From positions 1 to 40,000 of the forward strand of contig JAJHSH010000019.1 in NCBI GenBank assembly GCA_022683945.1: 40,000 nucleotides of DNA. Direction: 5' to 3'. The position numbers were made by a program, and so were the translations under genes. Source of the DNA: Candidatus Acetothermia bacterium (GTDB lineage Bacteria; Bipolaricaulota; Bipolaricaulia; RBG-16-55-9; DRXL01). Every line of letters starts with the position of its first letter. The first letter of the stretch is position 1. Below the pieces are notes generated by a model. That model saw only the letters and a program-made list of their open reading frames with translations. It did not search any database and was not told the DNA's origin. This document shows positions 1-8,413 of this stretch, piece after piece.

Positions 1-3000
1 AGCGGCCGGGGTGAGCCGGCCGCTGAAGGCGGTCAGTGTCGTCTGCTTGACCCATGCGTCAATCAGGCGAATGACATCAGTGTCACCGATCTTCTTCGCA
101 GGCGCGCAGCCCGGAACGTCGGAGTTGCGCACCCAGATGTCAATGGCCACGATGACCTCGCCGTCATCGAGCTTGGTGTTGTTGTTGGTGTCCAACGCGA
201 AGGGCAGACAAGCTCCCTCACCGGCAACGTTGACCGTGAGGTCCTTGCTGCTCCCCGCCGGGCTGGCCGTCACAGTGACGGTGTATCTGCCCGCGACCAA
301 GAACATATAGCTGAAGTTCTCTTCGCGGCTGCCCTGCGGATTGACCGTGATCTGCCGGCTGGACTGATTGACCACGTTGCCCAAGCCGTCCTTGATCACC
401 ACGGTCACCTCTTGCGTCCCCTCTTCGAGACCGTTGTTCTTCACAAGATAGGTGAAGACCACCGACTCGCCTACTTTGACGTCGGACTTGTCGGCTGTCA
501 GCGACTCGACGATGAAGTCGGCATCCGTCGGGACGACCGGCTCACCGGCGAAGGGTTTATAGTTGACCTTCTGGCTCACTCGGTCGCCGATGCCGCCGGG
601 GTTATCTACCGCTTTCGGGCCGGAAGGCTCGCCCCACCAGTTGTTGGTGGCGTCGAAGGACTCTCCCGGCGCGAGGGCCGAAGCGTCCACGCCGAAGGCC
701 TCGTTGCGGGCGATGTTGTTGTTGTTCGCCGCGGAACCCGCAGCCTTGTGCACCAGCAAGCCCGTGGCGTTGTTGCGCACGTCGTTGCCCGTGATCGTGA
801 CGTTGGTGGCCTTGAGCTGGATGCCCACGCCCGTCCCGTTCGCTCCCACGATCTTGTTGTCCGTGATCGAGAGATTCGTTCCGCGTACAACGGCCTCCAT
901 ATAGACGCCGATGCCGTTGCCGCCCAGCCTGTTGCCGCTCACTGCACCGCCGATCAAGTCACGCCCGGCGACGAGGCTGACGCCCTCTTTGACGTTGCCG
1001 TTGGCCGTGTTGTTCTCGATCGTGATGCCCTGGGCGATCTGGCGGCCCGCCGCACCGACACGAATGCCGCCGTAGTTGCTGTTGGTGGTCGTGCCGCGCA
1101 CGGTGATCTGCGAGAGGTCTTCGTTGGCCGTGATCTGCACGCCGTCGCCGACGGTGTCGCGGTTGCGGTCGTTGTTGTTGAACGTATTGTTCTCGACCAG
1201 CACGTTGCCGACGTTGCGAGCAGCGGAGACGAAGGCTCCGTGATCGTTGTTGTTGCTGGCCTCGGTCGGGTCAATCGTCACGTTGCGGATCGAGCCGTCG
1301 GTAGCCGTGCGGATCTCGATGCCGTTGCCGCGACCCAGCGCCGCGCGGTCGCCGTTGTGATTGAAGACGCTGTCTTTGATGGTGATGTTGTTGATGTCAC
1401 CGGCGCGCGCCAATGGTGCGGGGTCGCCTACGACACCGGCAGCAAGCTTACCTGTGGCATCGGACTCGATGCGGAAGCCCGCGCCGCCGTTGTTGCTCGC
1501 TTCGCTGGGATTGATGCTGATATTGTCCAAGTCACCGTTATCTGTGATGTGCGCGATACCGTCGCCGTTGTCGTTGATCTCTGCCGCGACCCCTACAGCA
1601 CCTGCCGCAATACCGCCGCGGGCGGGATCGCCCTGGCTCTCCATGGCCTGCACATTGCTGTAGCTGATCTCGCGGATGTCTCCGCTGCGGACGGCGGCAG
1701 CATCGGTGTCGGTCTCGAGGCGGAAGCCACCCAGGCGGTTGCGCCTGGAGACTTCGTTCTCAAAGGTGATCCGGCTGATCTCCTGACGCTCGTTGCGCAT
1801 GAAAACGCCAAATCCAAGACCAAAGTACACACCTGAAGCGGCACCACACCCCGGAGGCGTCACGGGTGGACCAGCTTGTGCGCAGACGCCGAGCCTGTGT
1901 TGCCCGTTCTCGCGGTAGTCGTTTCCGGTGAAGGTGATCCCTTCGATGCGGAAGCCGTCAATGCCGAGAAGAGCAGCCACAGCCGGATTGACCACAGTCT
2001 GGTCGTGATAGACACCGAAGCCATCCCCGTAAGGCGCTTGGTTGGCGCCGGCAGCCGCGATCGGTTCACCGAAGCCGTTGTTGTGGAACTTGTTGTTCGA
2101 GACCGTCGAGCGCGTGAAGTCCCCGCGGTTGGCGATACAGACGCCGTTGTTGAAGTTCTGTCGGAAGTCGTTACCATCGAAGGTCACGTTCTCAACACGC
2201 CCGTTGTTCTCCATGCCGATACCGTTACCGCTGCGACAGGGCGCATAGGCGAAGCCCTTGGCAATCGGGAAGACCGGGACGACGAGCGGGCGGCGCTCTT
2301 GGCCGCGGTTGCCGTTGATCACGTTGTTGAGGAAGCTCACACTGCGCACTTCGGTGACGTTCGCCGTGATGAGTATCCCGCTCCCTTCAAAGTTAGCGGC
2401 TGCACCGCCGAGCACCGCAGCCGACGGGCCGTTCTGCGTGATCCCCTGTTGACCTCGGGCGTTGTTGCTGATGATGATGTTCTCGCCCAAGCGGCCGACA
2501 TAGTCGAACTTGATGCCGTTGGCCGTGTTCTGGTGGATGACGTTGCGGTCAACCAGCAGGTCGCGGACCTCGATGACGCCTTGATCGAACAAAATACCAT
2601 GCGTCCCGATACCCGCAGTAGGAGCACCGGCGTCACCGGCCGCGTTGCCTACGCCACCGTTGCGCACGATGGTGTTGTTCAAGATGCCGACTTGCTCAAC
2701 CGTTCCGCTATTGCAGAAGTGGATGGCCGCTGTATCCAGATCGCAGTCTTGACCGGCAGCGTTGACAGGGAAGTTAGCACCATCCGTAACGCCGGTTGGA
2801 TTATTCGATTCGAAGGTGTTGCCTTCAATGACGACGTTGCGATCATTGCCCCGTCGGCCCACAGCCCCTACTGTGGTAGAGAAGACCAAGCCGGAAGCAC
2901 CGTTCTGTATGAAGGAGTTGTTCAAGATACGAATGGTGTCAATGGCCGTCAGCACGGAGTACCAGAAGACCACGCCCTCGTCCCCATTGTTGAGGAAGCG

Positions 3001-3585
3001 GTTGTTCTGGATGGTGATGTTCTCCTGAGCGATGCCCGCACCAGCAGGCGTGAGCACAGGGGCAGGGACTACAACGCCCAATAATGTTACTGATGCGCAT
3101 GGATTCGGGAATGGGCCACCTGCAGCAGGGAAACCTAGTGTGAGCAGATCAGTCACACAGAGTCCGACGCCCAGCGCATCCGTATTAGTGACCGTTATAC
3201 CTTGATCGCTGGCAGGACCACCGAAGGTCACACCACGCACAACAATGTTTATCAAGGCGCCTGCGAAAGCGCCGTTGATGTTCGTAGCCGTAGCCCCATT
3301 CATCGAGCGAATGATCAAGTTCTCCACGCTCACGACGAGGGGTATAGCAGCCAGCGCATAGACACCATCAAAGACAACACAAGTATCGCCGGGGCCGGCT
3401 GTTCTACCTAAATCCGGGCTGCTAGAGCCTACAGGGATAGGGTTGCCGGAGACGCAGGCACGCAAGCTGGGCACGTCCGTGACCTTGATCTCAGCGCCCA
3501 GCGCCGTTACTCCGATAGATACAAATAAGAGCGCAATAAGCGCAACAATTGCCGTCCGCAAGTTCGGAGCCTTGCTCAACTTCAA
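1..3585 (-). CDS. Large secreted right-handed beta-helix protein with CARDB-like and dockerin-like C-terminal parts (3' end outside window)
   Basis: An uninterrupted minus-strand frame of 1195 codons runs off the window start, so the C-terminus is missing. The start is a TTG at 3585-3583, chosen because AAGGAGGT sits 5 bases upstream and a signal peptide follows (KLSKAPNLRTAIVALIALL..., cleavage near ALGA, residue 31). Residues about 35-985 are repeated short strands of the type 'ITIENNTFNNN', typical of parallel beta-helix (NosD/pectate-lyase-like) folds, ending in the NNWWGEPSGP motif common in this family. Residues about 1020-1115 resemble a CARDB adhesion module (VGESVVFTYLVKNNG). Residues about 1125-1185 hold two dockerin-like calcium loops (DTNNNTKLDDGEV; IGDTDVIRLIDAW). 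Likely an extracellular adhesin or glycan-binding/degrading protein; no catalytic residues are assigned. It is the last visible gene of a three-gene surface cluster. Long antisense frames over this region are compositional shadows. Confidence 0.85.
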   Translation of the reverse strand, partial: MKLSKAPNLRTAIVALIALLFVSIGVTALGAEIKVTDVPSLRACVSGNPIPVGSSSPDLGRTAGPGDTCVVFDGVYALAAIPLVVSVENLIIRSMNGATATNINGAFAGALINIVVRGVTFGGPASDQGITVTNTDALGVGLCVTDLLTLGFPAAGGPFPNPCASVTLLGVVVPAPVLTPAGAGIAQENITIQNNRFLNNGDEGVVFWYSVLTAIDTIRILNNSFIQNGASGLVFSTTVGAVGRRGNDRNVVIEGNTFESNNPTGVTDGANFPVNAAGQDCDLDTAAIHFCNSGTVEQVGILNNTIVRNGGVGNAAGDAGAPTAGIGTHGILFDQGVIEVRDLLVDRNVIHQNTANGIKFDYVGRLGENIIISNNARGQQGITQNGPSAAVLGGAAANFEGSGILITANVTEVRSVSFLNNVINGNRGQERRPLVVPVFPIAKGFAYAPCRSGNGIGMENNGRVENVTFDGNDFRQNFNNGVCIANRGDFTRSTVSNNKFHNNGFGEPIAAAGANQAPYGDGFGVYHDQTVVNPAVAALLGIDGFRIEGITFTGNDYRENGQHRLGVCAQAGPPVTPPGCGAASGVYFGLGFGVFMRNERQEISRITFENEVSRRNRLGGFRLETDTDAAAVRSGDIREISYSNVQAMESQGDPARGGIAAGAVGVAAEINDNGDGIAHITDNGDLDNISINPSEASNNGGAGFRIESDATGKLAAGVVGDPAPLARAGDINNITIKDSVFNHNGDRAALGRGNGIEIRTATDGSIRNVTIDPTEASNNNDHGAFVSAARNVGNVLVENNTFNNNDRNRDTVGDGVQITANEDLSQITVRGTTTNSNYGGIRVGAAGRQIAQGITIENNTANGNVKEGVSLVAGRDLIGGAVSGNRLGGNGIGVYMEAVVRGTNLSITDNKIVGANGTGVGIQLKATNVTITGNDVRNNATGLLVHKAAGSAANNNNIARNEAFGVDASALAPGESFDATNNWWGEPSGPKAVDNPGGIGDRVSQKVNYKPFAGEPVVPTDADFIVESLTADKSDVKVGESVVFTYLVKNNGLEEGTQEVTVVIKDGLGNVVNQSSRQITVNPQGSREENFSYMFLVAGRYTVTVTASPAGSSKDLTVNVAGEGACLPFALDTNNNTKLDDGEVIVAIDIWVRNSDVPGCAPAKKIGDTDVIRLIDAWVKQTTLTAFSGRLTPAA

Positions 3586-3665
3586 TTCGTACCTCCTTCT
3601 CTCTCTGCTGTCGTTCATCATTTCCGTTTGAATCGTTAACTGCTTTAACATGGTGCTCTACCCCT

Positions 3666-4601
3666 TTACTCGCCCGCGCCGCCAAAGCTGAACGAGGCGG
3701 AGAGCACTATCGTGTCGCCGGCGCCTTCGCCTTGAATCAAGCTGTTCTGCAGCCACGCGAAATCTACGCCCAAGCTGCCCAGCTTCAGGCCGGCGCCCAC
3801 CGTGATCGCAAATTGCTCAGTGCCCGCCGGACGCATCGCCCCGGCGCGCACCGCTAACGGCCCGATTCCCACGAACTCCAGCCCCGCCCGCAGCGTCATA
3901 TCGCCGCCAGCATAGAGATCGGCGCCTGCAGCTAGGCTGAAATCCTCGCTGAGCTTGAAGCCCAGACCCACTCGGAACATCTGGTCAACGACATCTACGG
4001 CCCCGGTGGTCCATTCTTTCTTGGTGCCGCCGAGATCGTAGGCCGCCGCGCCGAGCATGAGGCCGGGAATCAGCCCGTCAATCAAGAGACCGGCGTCGAA
4101 GCCCATGCCCGTCGCCGTCTCGTCCAAGAGATTGTGACTGTAGTATTTGCCCGCGCCGCCCACGGCGAGCTTCATGCCGCCCAGATCGAGCGGATAGGCC
4201 CCGCAGAACGAGCCGAGCAGCTCGTTGGAGCTGCCCATCGTCCCGTCGGCGAGCGGGATGTCGGTAATCGAGACCAAAGAGACGCTCAACCCCCACGCCA
4301 AGCCCATGAGCGAGAAGCTCGCGCCCGCGTGGTTGTAGTTGATCCCCGCACCAAAGAGATTGGTGTTCATGCCGCCGACCTGGATGGACTCGTCGGCTGC
4401 GGCCTTGGCTACGCCCGCGGGGTTCCAGTAACAGGCGGAGTAGCCGTCGGCCAGCCCGACGAAGGCGCCACCCATGCCGAGCGCGCGCGCATCGACGCCG
4501 TTCTTGAAGACGGCGCTGGCTCCCACGCCCTCTTGTGCCGTCGCGATCAATCCGACGGAGCAGAGGAGCGCTACTGCCAGAATCAGACTGCGATTCATCA
4601 C
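3666..4601 (-). CDS. PorV/PorQ or UPF0164-family outer-membrane beta-barrel protein
   Basis: The 311-residue protein has an N-terminal signal peptide (LILAVALLCSVGLIATAQ) followed by the family signature GVDARALGMGGAFVGLADGYSACYWNPAGVA (spanning residues about 35-65), seen in PorV/PorQ and UPF0164 proteins and related to FadL barrels. The rest alternates glycine-rich amphipathic strands ending in SASFSFGG, as expected for a barrel closing strand. The start is GTG at 4601 or ATG at 4598; AAGGAGG at 4610-4616 suits either, and the GTG spacing (8 bases) is slightly better. In Bacteroidota PorV is the outer-membrane shuttle of type IX secretion, but many homologues occur elsewhere with unknown roles. 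Its position between two large exported proteins, one with a sorting-type C-terminal domain, is consistent with export or anchoring of those proteins; that link is inference. Confidence 0.8.
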   Translation of the reverse strand: MMNRSLILAVALLCSVGLIATAQEGVGASAVFKNGVDARALGMGGAFVGLADGYSACYWNPAGVAKAAADESIQVGGMNTNLFGAGINYNHAGASFSLMGLAWGLSVSLVSITDIPLADGTMGSSNELLGSFCGAYPLDLGGMKLAVGGAGKYYSHNLLDETATGMGFDAGLLIDGLIPGLMLGAAAYDLGGTKKEWTTGAVDVVDQMFRVGLGFKLSEDFSLAAGADLYAGGDMTLRAGLEFVGIGPLAVRAGAMRPAGTEQFAITVGAGLKLGSLGVDFAWLQNSLIQGEGAGDTIVLSASFSFGGAGE

Positions 4602-4623
4602 TTCGTGAACCTCCTTCTAGGTT

Positions 4624-4670
4624 GTGCGCAGGCGGGGGCGAAGCGTTTCGGGGCCTCGCCCCACCCGCAC
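4624..4670 (-). promoter_or_regulatory. Intercistronic GC-rich hairpin
   Basis: On the minus strand a long interrupted stem forms between two genes of the surface cluster: GTGCG at 4666-4670 pairs with CGCAC at 4624-4628, and GGGGCGA at 4656-4662 pairs with TCGCCCC at 4635-4641. No T-run follows, so it is not a standard terminator. It could stabilise or punctuate the mRNA between the large surface protein and the barrel protein. Confidence 0.45.
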
Positions 4671-4679
4671 AAGAAGTTA

Positions 4680-7600
4680 CTATCTCAAGATGACGAGCTT
4701 CGAGACCTTGCTCGTCCGGGACTTGCCCATCCCCGACGCCGTGACGACGTAGAGATAGACGCCGTTGCCGAGCAGCTCGCCGGCCGATGTTCCGTTCCAA
4801 TCGAGCGTCGCGCCCGCCCTCGAGCCGGTGAAGACCAGCCGGCCGGAGAGATCATAAGCGTGAACTTCGATCTTCTCGATGCCGGTGCCCACAGCTTCAA
4901 AGGTGGTGCGGTCGCTCATGGGATTGCGCGAGACGGTGAACCTCTCGACCTTGAACTCCTTGACCCTGAGGGTCAGAGACTTCGTCGGCTTCTTGGGGTC
5001 GAGGGTGTACTCGGCCTTGAGCTCGTCCTTGTCTTGGTAGCCGCCGGTCTTGATCACTTCGCTGCGGAAGGTGCCCAGCGTGGCGGTCTCCGTCAGCGTC
5101 AGGGTCAGGGTCTCGACGAGCGAGCCGGCGCGCGTCACCGTCAGGGTGACCGCGTTGGTGAGGGTTCTCAGGCCCTTGCGGCCATCGTCTTTGACCTGGA
5201 CATAGACGTCGTCGCCGATGCCCGCGTCGAGCAGCGTCTTGCCCGCCGCATCTACGAACGAGACTTCCGTCGGCACCGGAGGCGCGGGCGGGTCGAACAA
5301 CGGGATGATTCCGATCGAAGTCGCCGCGTAATCTTGGGGATTGTCGGCGTCTTGATAATGCGCTTCTATTATATCTCGATCTTGCATCTGCAAGATGCCG
5401 TCGCCCACTTCGGCGGGGGTCATCGTCTGGGGTTCGGTTCCCGGACGGCGGAGCTGCAAGCCCAGCTTGGCGAAGAAGAGGCCCGTGTTGGGGCCTGTCT
5501 CGAAGAGGGTGATGCACTCTCGGTCGCCGGTGTTGCGATCCACGACGACGGCGACGACCGTGTCTACGGTGTCGGAGTTATAGTTGGAGTCCGCGTCATC
5601 GAGCTGGACGAACGCATCGTTGCCCACTTTGTACTCGTTGACCGGCTGCCCCATGTCGTTGGTGAAGCGCAGCTTCTTGTCAAAACCCGCCAAGTCGGAT
5701 TCTCTAATAACCGCCGTGACGGCGACCACGTCATAGGCGTCCAGGGCGCGCTTGATCTCGTCGCGTCCTCCGACGGCCTCGACGCGCGCGTCATCGTAGA
5801 TGGCATAGATCGTATTGTCGCCGCCTACGGCCATCACGCCCTTCTCGTCGTTGAAGACGTCCGGGTGGGTGGTGAACTTGACGGTGCCGCCCTCGGCGCA
5901 TGCGGCGGTCGCCTTGGGGACGAGCTGCAGCGGGCCGGTGTTTCTGAAGATGCCGGTGTTGATGCCCGTCTCGACCAGGACCAAGTCCAGCTCGCGTCCG
6001 CCGTTGACGTCATAGACGCTCACGGCGATCCGCTCGACTCGGTCGGAGTCGGCGTTCTGATCGGCGTCGCGCACTTCAACAAAGAGACCTTCGCCGATGC
6101 GGAAGTCGCGCCTCTCGGTGCCGGTGGCGTCGGTGAATCTGATCGTCGCCGGGTTGCGCTCCGCTACTTTGACTTGCGCGATGGCGAAGTCATGGGGGTC
6201 GTTATCGTCGCCCATGCCGACCATAATAGGAGCCGTTGGGCCGCAGACGACCGTCGAGCTGAGCGCGATCGGGGCCTGCGAGCCGGCGCCGGTAACGGGG
6301 ATGGCGCGACCGCTGATCGTGAACGTCCCTTCGGCGGGACAAGTTAATTTATAAGTATGTGTGAAAGATTGTCCGGGGTTGAGCGGGCTGATAGTTCCCG
6401 CGCGGGAGACCGTGCCGCCGACGAGCGTCAGCCCGCCCAGCTCGTCGCTGACGAGCACGGCGCGCAGCGTCTGCTTCGCGGTGACGGTGACTTTCACTTC
6501 AAACTCGCGTCCCACGGCCGCTCGGTCGGGCACGTCGCGGGAGATCGTCGCCAGATCGCTGGAAGCAGAGTCCACTCTCAGCGCGGCGAAGCGCAGTGCG
6601 GCGCTCGTGCTAGAAGCCGCGACGTTAATAGAAGACGAGAGCGAGATAGGAGCCTGTGGGCCGGCATCGGTAGCCGGGGTCGCATCGCCGGTAATAGAGA
6701 ACGTACCGGGGGCTGCGCCCGCGCGAACTTTATAGTTCAGCTCTACTTTGCCGCCCGCAGCGAGATTGAGTCCCGCGCCGCGCGTATCACCCGTAACGGT
6801 GAAGGCCGCGTCGGGGCGCTCGCTGACCAAGAGCGCTCTTAACGCCGTCTTGGCCGTGGCGACGACTTTCACGGGGCACTCCTCGCCCGGCTTCATCGAG
6901 ATCGGCGCGGTGCGCTCGTAGCGTGCCAGCGCGCTCTCTTGCGTGACGGTGCGGCTCTCGCAGACCTTCCCGGTGGGTGGCGGAGCCACGCCTAGGTCGG
7001 CCGGCGTGCGATAATACGCGATGAGCGTATCTTTATCGCGCGCGAAGAGCTCCAAAGAACCGAGAGAGCGTCCCTGGTTCTTCTCGTCCACGATAACTAC
7101 ACCGTCAACGTTGCGGAAGACGCCCGTGTTCGGGCCGGTCTCCACCAGCGTCAGATCCAAGAATCCCTTGGTGCGCTCGTTGCGCAAGATCACTTTGAGA
7201 GATTCGATCGTCGCCGGGTTGGTGTTCTCGTCCGCGTCGGTGACCGTGACGAAGATCGTCCGACCCACGTCCGTCAGCGTCGTCGGAGTCCCACCGGCAT
7301 CGGTGATCGAAATGATAGCGCGACCACGGCTGCCCGGCGCGTCACCCGTATAAAGCTTGCCCAGACCGATGCTGATGTCGTTGGGGTTGGTGGGGTCCTG
7401 ATAGCGAACAAAGATGGTGTCGGTATCGGTGACTTCAAGAGTACCGTTGTTGGGGTCGAACTCGCCCCGAACGGCCTTGGTGATGAGGATGCCCGTCAGA
7501 CTTCTGAAGACGCCGGTGTTGGTGCCCGTCTCTTGCAAGACCAACTGTTTGCCGTCGGCGCTGCTGAGGCTGTCGCCGCCCTCTAGGCCCGGATAGGCTG

Positions 7601-7886
7601 CGCAGGGGCCGGCACAGATCTGCAAGATCGGCTCGTCATTGCCCAACTGGGTCTTCACCGTTCCGGTGAGCATCTCGACTTCATCCGAATCACGGTTCTC
7701 ATCGAAATCGAAGACCGTGATAAACGCGACCTCGCCTACGCGCCAATATTGCTTAGGCGTGCCGTTGATGTCCGTGAGAAGAACCTGGCCTTTGCTGGCC
7801 AGTGCCGCAGGAGCCACTGCTAAGGCCGTCAGCATAAAGACGGCCAAGGTCAGTAAGCTCGCGATCTGGATTCTGCTCTTCTTCAC
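4680..7886 (-). CDS. Multi-domain repeat surface protein with FlgD-Ig/T9SS-like C-terminal domain
   Basis: The 1068-residue protein is assigned to GTG 7886 because GAGGAGGT (7893-7900) lies 6 bases upstream and a signal peptide follows (VKKSRIQIASLLTLAVFM..., cleavage near ALAS). At least four modules of roughly 130 residues combine an acidic loop (FDFDEN, TDADEN, RDADQN, DDADSN) with a later signature ETGxNTGxF; the signatures start near residues 119, 249, 639 and 796. A degenerate fifth copy (TLTETATLGTF) lies near residue 940. Residues about 310-550 contain two different immunoglobulin-like repeats (CPVKVVATAKTALRALLVSE and FEVKVTVTAKQTLRAVLVSD). The last 90 residues (NPMSDRTTFE... YDLSGRLVF... 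LGNGVYLYVV) match FlgD-Ig or type IX sorting domains. It is probably a major surface-layer or adhesion protein, first in a cluster with a PorV-like barrel. Function beyond that is not visible. Confidence 0.82.
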   Translation of the reverse strand: MKKSRIQIASLLTLAVFMLTALAVAPAALASKGQVLLTDINGTPKQYWRVGEVAFITVFDFDENRDSDEVEMLTGTVKTQLGNDEPILQICAGPCAAYPGLEGGDSLSSADGKQLVLQETGTNTGVFRSLTGILITKAVRGEFDPNNGTLEVTDTDTIFVRYQDPTNPNDISIGLGKLYTGDAPGSRGRAIISITDAGGTPTTLTDVGRTIFVTVTDADENTNPATIESLKVILRNERTKGFLDLTLVETGPNTGVFRNVDGVVIVDEKNQGRSLGSLELFARDKDTLIAYYRTPADLGVAPPPTGKVCESRTVTQESALARYERTAPISMKPGEECPVKVVATAKTALRALLVSERPDAAFTVTGDTRGAGLNLAAGGKVELNYKVRAGAAPGTFSITGDATPATDAGPQAPISLSSSINVAASSTSAALRFAALRVDSASSDLATISRDVPDRAAVGREFEVKVTVTAKQTLRAVLVSDELGGLTLVGGTVSRAGTISPLNPGQSFTHTYKLTCPAEGTFTISGRAIPVTGAGSQAPIALSSTVVCGPTAPIMVGMGDDNDPHDFAIAQVKVAERNPATIRFTDATGTERRDFRIGEGLFVEVRDADQNADSDRVERIAVSVYDVNGGRELDLVLVETGINTGIFRNTGPLQLVPKATAACAEGGTVKFTTHPDVFNDEKGVMAVGGDNTIYAIYDDARVEAVGGRDEIKRALDAYDVVAVTAVIRESDLAGFDKKLRFTNDMGQPVNEYKVGNDAFVQLDDADSNYNSDTVDTVVAVVVDRNTGDRECITLFETGPNTGLFFAKLGLQLRRPGTEPQTMTPAEVGDGILQMQDRDIIEAHYQDADNPQDYAATSIGIIPLFDPPAPPVPTEVSFVDAAGKTLLDAGIGDDVYVQVKDDGRKGLRTLTNAVTLTVTRAGSLVETLTLTLTETATLGTFRSEVIKTGGYQDKDELKAEYTLDPKKPTKSLTLRVKEFKVERFTVSRNPMSDRTTFEAVGTGIEKIEVHAYDLSGRLVFTGSRAGATLDWNGTSAGELLGNGVYLYVVTASGMGKSRTSKVSKLVILR

Positions 7887-7944
7887 TTGTGTACCTCCTC
7901 TTACTCTTACGTTAGAGTCGTTGATTAGATCGGACTTGCCCAAA

Positions 7945-7977
7945 GAAAAAATCGCGAGCGCACTCCGACGTGCGCTC
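7945..7977 (-). terminator. Intrinsic terminator-like hairpin in the leader of the surface cluster
   Basis: Read on the minus strand, GAGCGCAC (7970-7977) pairs perfectly with GTGCGCTC (7956-7963) around a 6-base loop, followed by GCGA and a run of six T (7951-7946). It lies about 60 bases before the GTG start of the first surface gene and downstream of its promoter. It could therefore act as an attenuator, or terminate read-through from the transketolase operon. Confidence 0.55.
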
Positions 7978-8229
7978 CGGCCGAAACGCTTCTCTGTTCT
8001 GTCTTACGACCACCTCCTGCCTTAGATTGACCAAAAATACTAAAACCCTGCACGCTCTTCAAGAGAATCCCCTCACCGCTTCTGGGAGACACAGCCGTAA
8101 TTCTAACGCCCACTCCCGCGTCTGTCAAACTCAACTCAGAACTCCCTTTCCCTCGATATAGCGCTAGGACGCCGGATCCTCCCCCGCGTCCACTAGCTCT
8201 TTCTCGTCTTTGGGAAACAGCTTGGCGGT
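7978..8229 (-). other. Long untranslated leader of the surface cluster
   Basis: This stretch lies between the promoter at 8230-8258 and the terminator-like hairpin at 7945-7977. An open frame of 104 codons on the minus strand begins inside the -10 element and has no ribosome binding site or recognisable family, so I treat the region as untranslated. An AGGAGGT with an immediately adjacent GTG occurs near 8018-8026, too close for a normal start. I do not recognise a known riboswitch. Confidence 0.4.
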
Positions 8230-8258
8230 ATGGTAGCATATTTGGGCCTCTCTGTCAA
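8230..8258 (-). promoter_or_regulatory. Sigma70-like promoter with extended -10, driving the surface cluster
   Basis: On the minus strand a perfect -35 TTGACA (8258-8253) is separated by 17 bases from TACCAT (8235-8230), which is preceded by TGC, giving an extended -10. This predicts a leader of roughly 335 bases before GTG 7886. The stretch 8259-8413 up to the end of the transketolase gene shows no gene. Confidence 0.65.
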
Positions 8259-8413
8259 GTGAGCTTTAATCTAGCAAGCTCTATGGGCGCTCGATCTCTC
8301 CTTGGGCCCTCTCCTTTGGCTCTCAGTCTAGAAGCCCTCCATCTGAACCCCAAGGACATCCGTCCCCAGAGGGGATGATCTCGGTGCGAGCGGGGCTTCT
8401 GATGTGATTTTTG

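Noticed and set aside
412..3084. Two long plus-strand open frames (474 and 402 codons, at 412-1836 and 1876-3084) opposite the beta-helix gene
   Set aside because: They are antisense to a coherent minus-strand frame of 1195 codons with signal peptide, ribosome binding site and repeated beta-helix motifs. Their translations have no family features.
4134..6347. A 737-codon plus-strand open frame opposite the repeat surface protein
   Set aside because: Its composition is that of a shadow frame in GC-rich DNA. The minus strand encodes clear repeats and a C-terminal sorting-type domain over the same bases.
7925..8239. A 104-codon minus-strand frame in the leader of the surface cluster
   Set aside because: Its ATG lies within the -10 element of the predicted promoter, there is no ribosome binding site and no recognisable protein feature.
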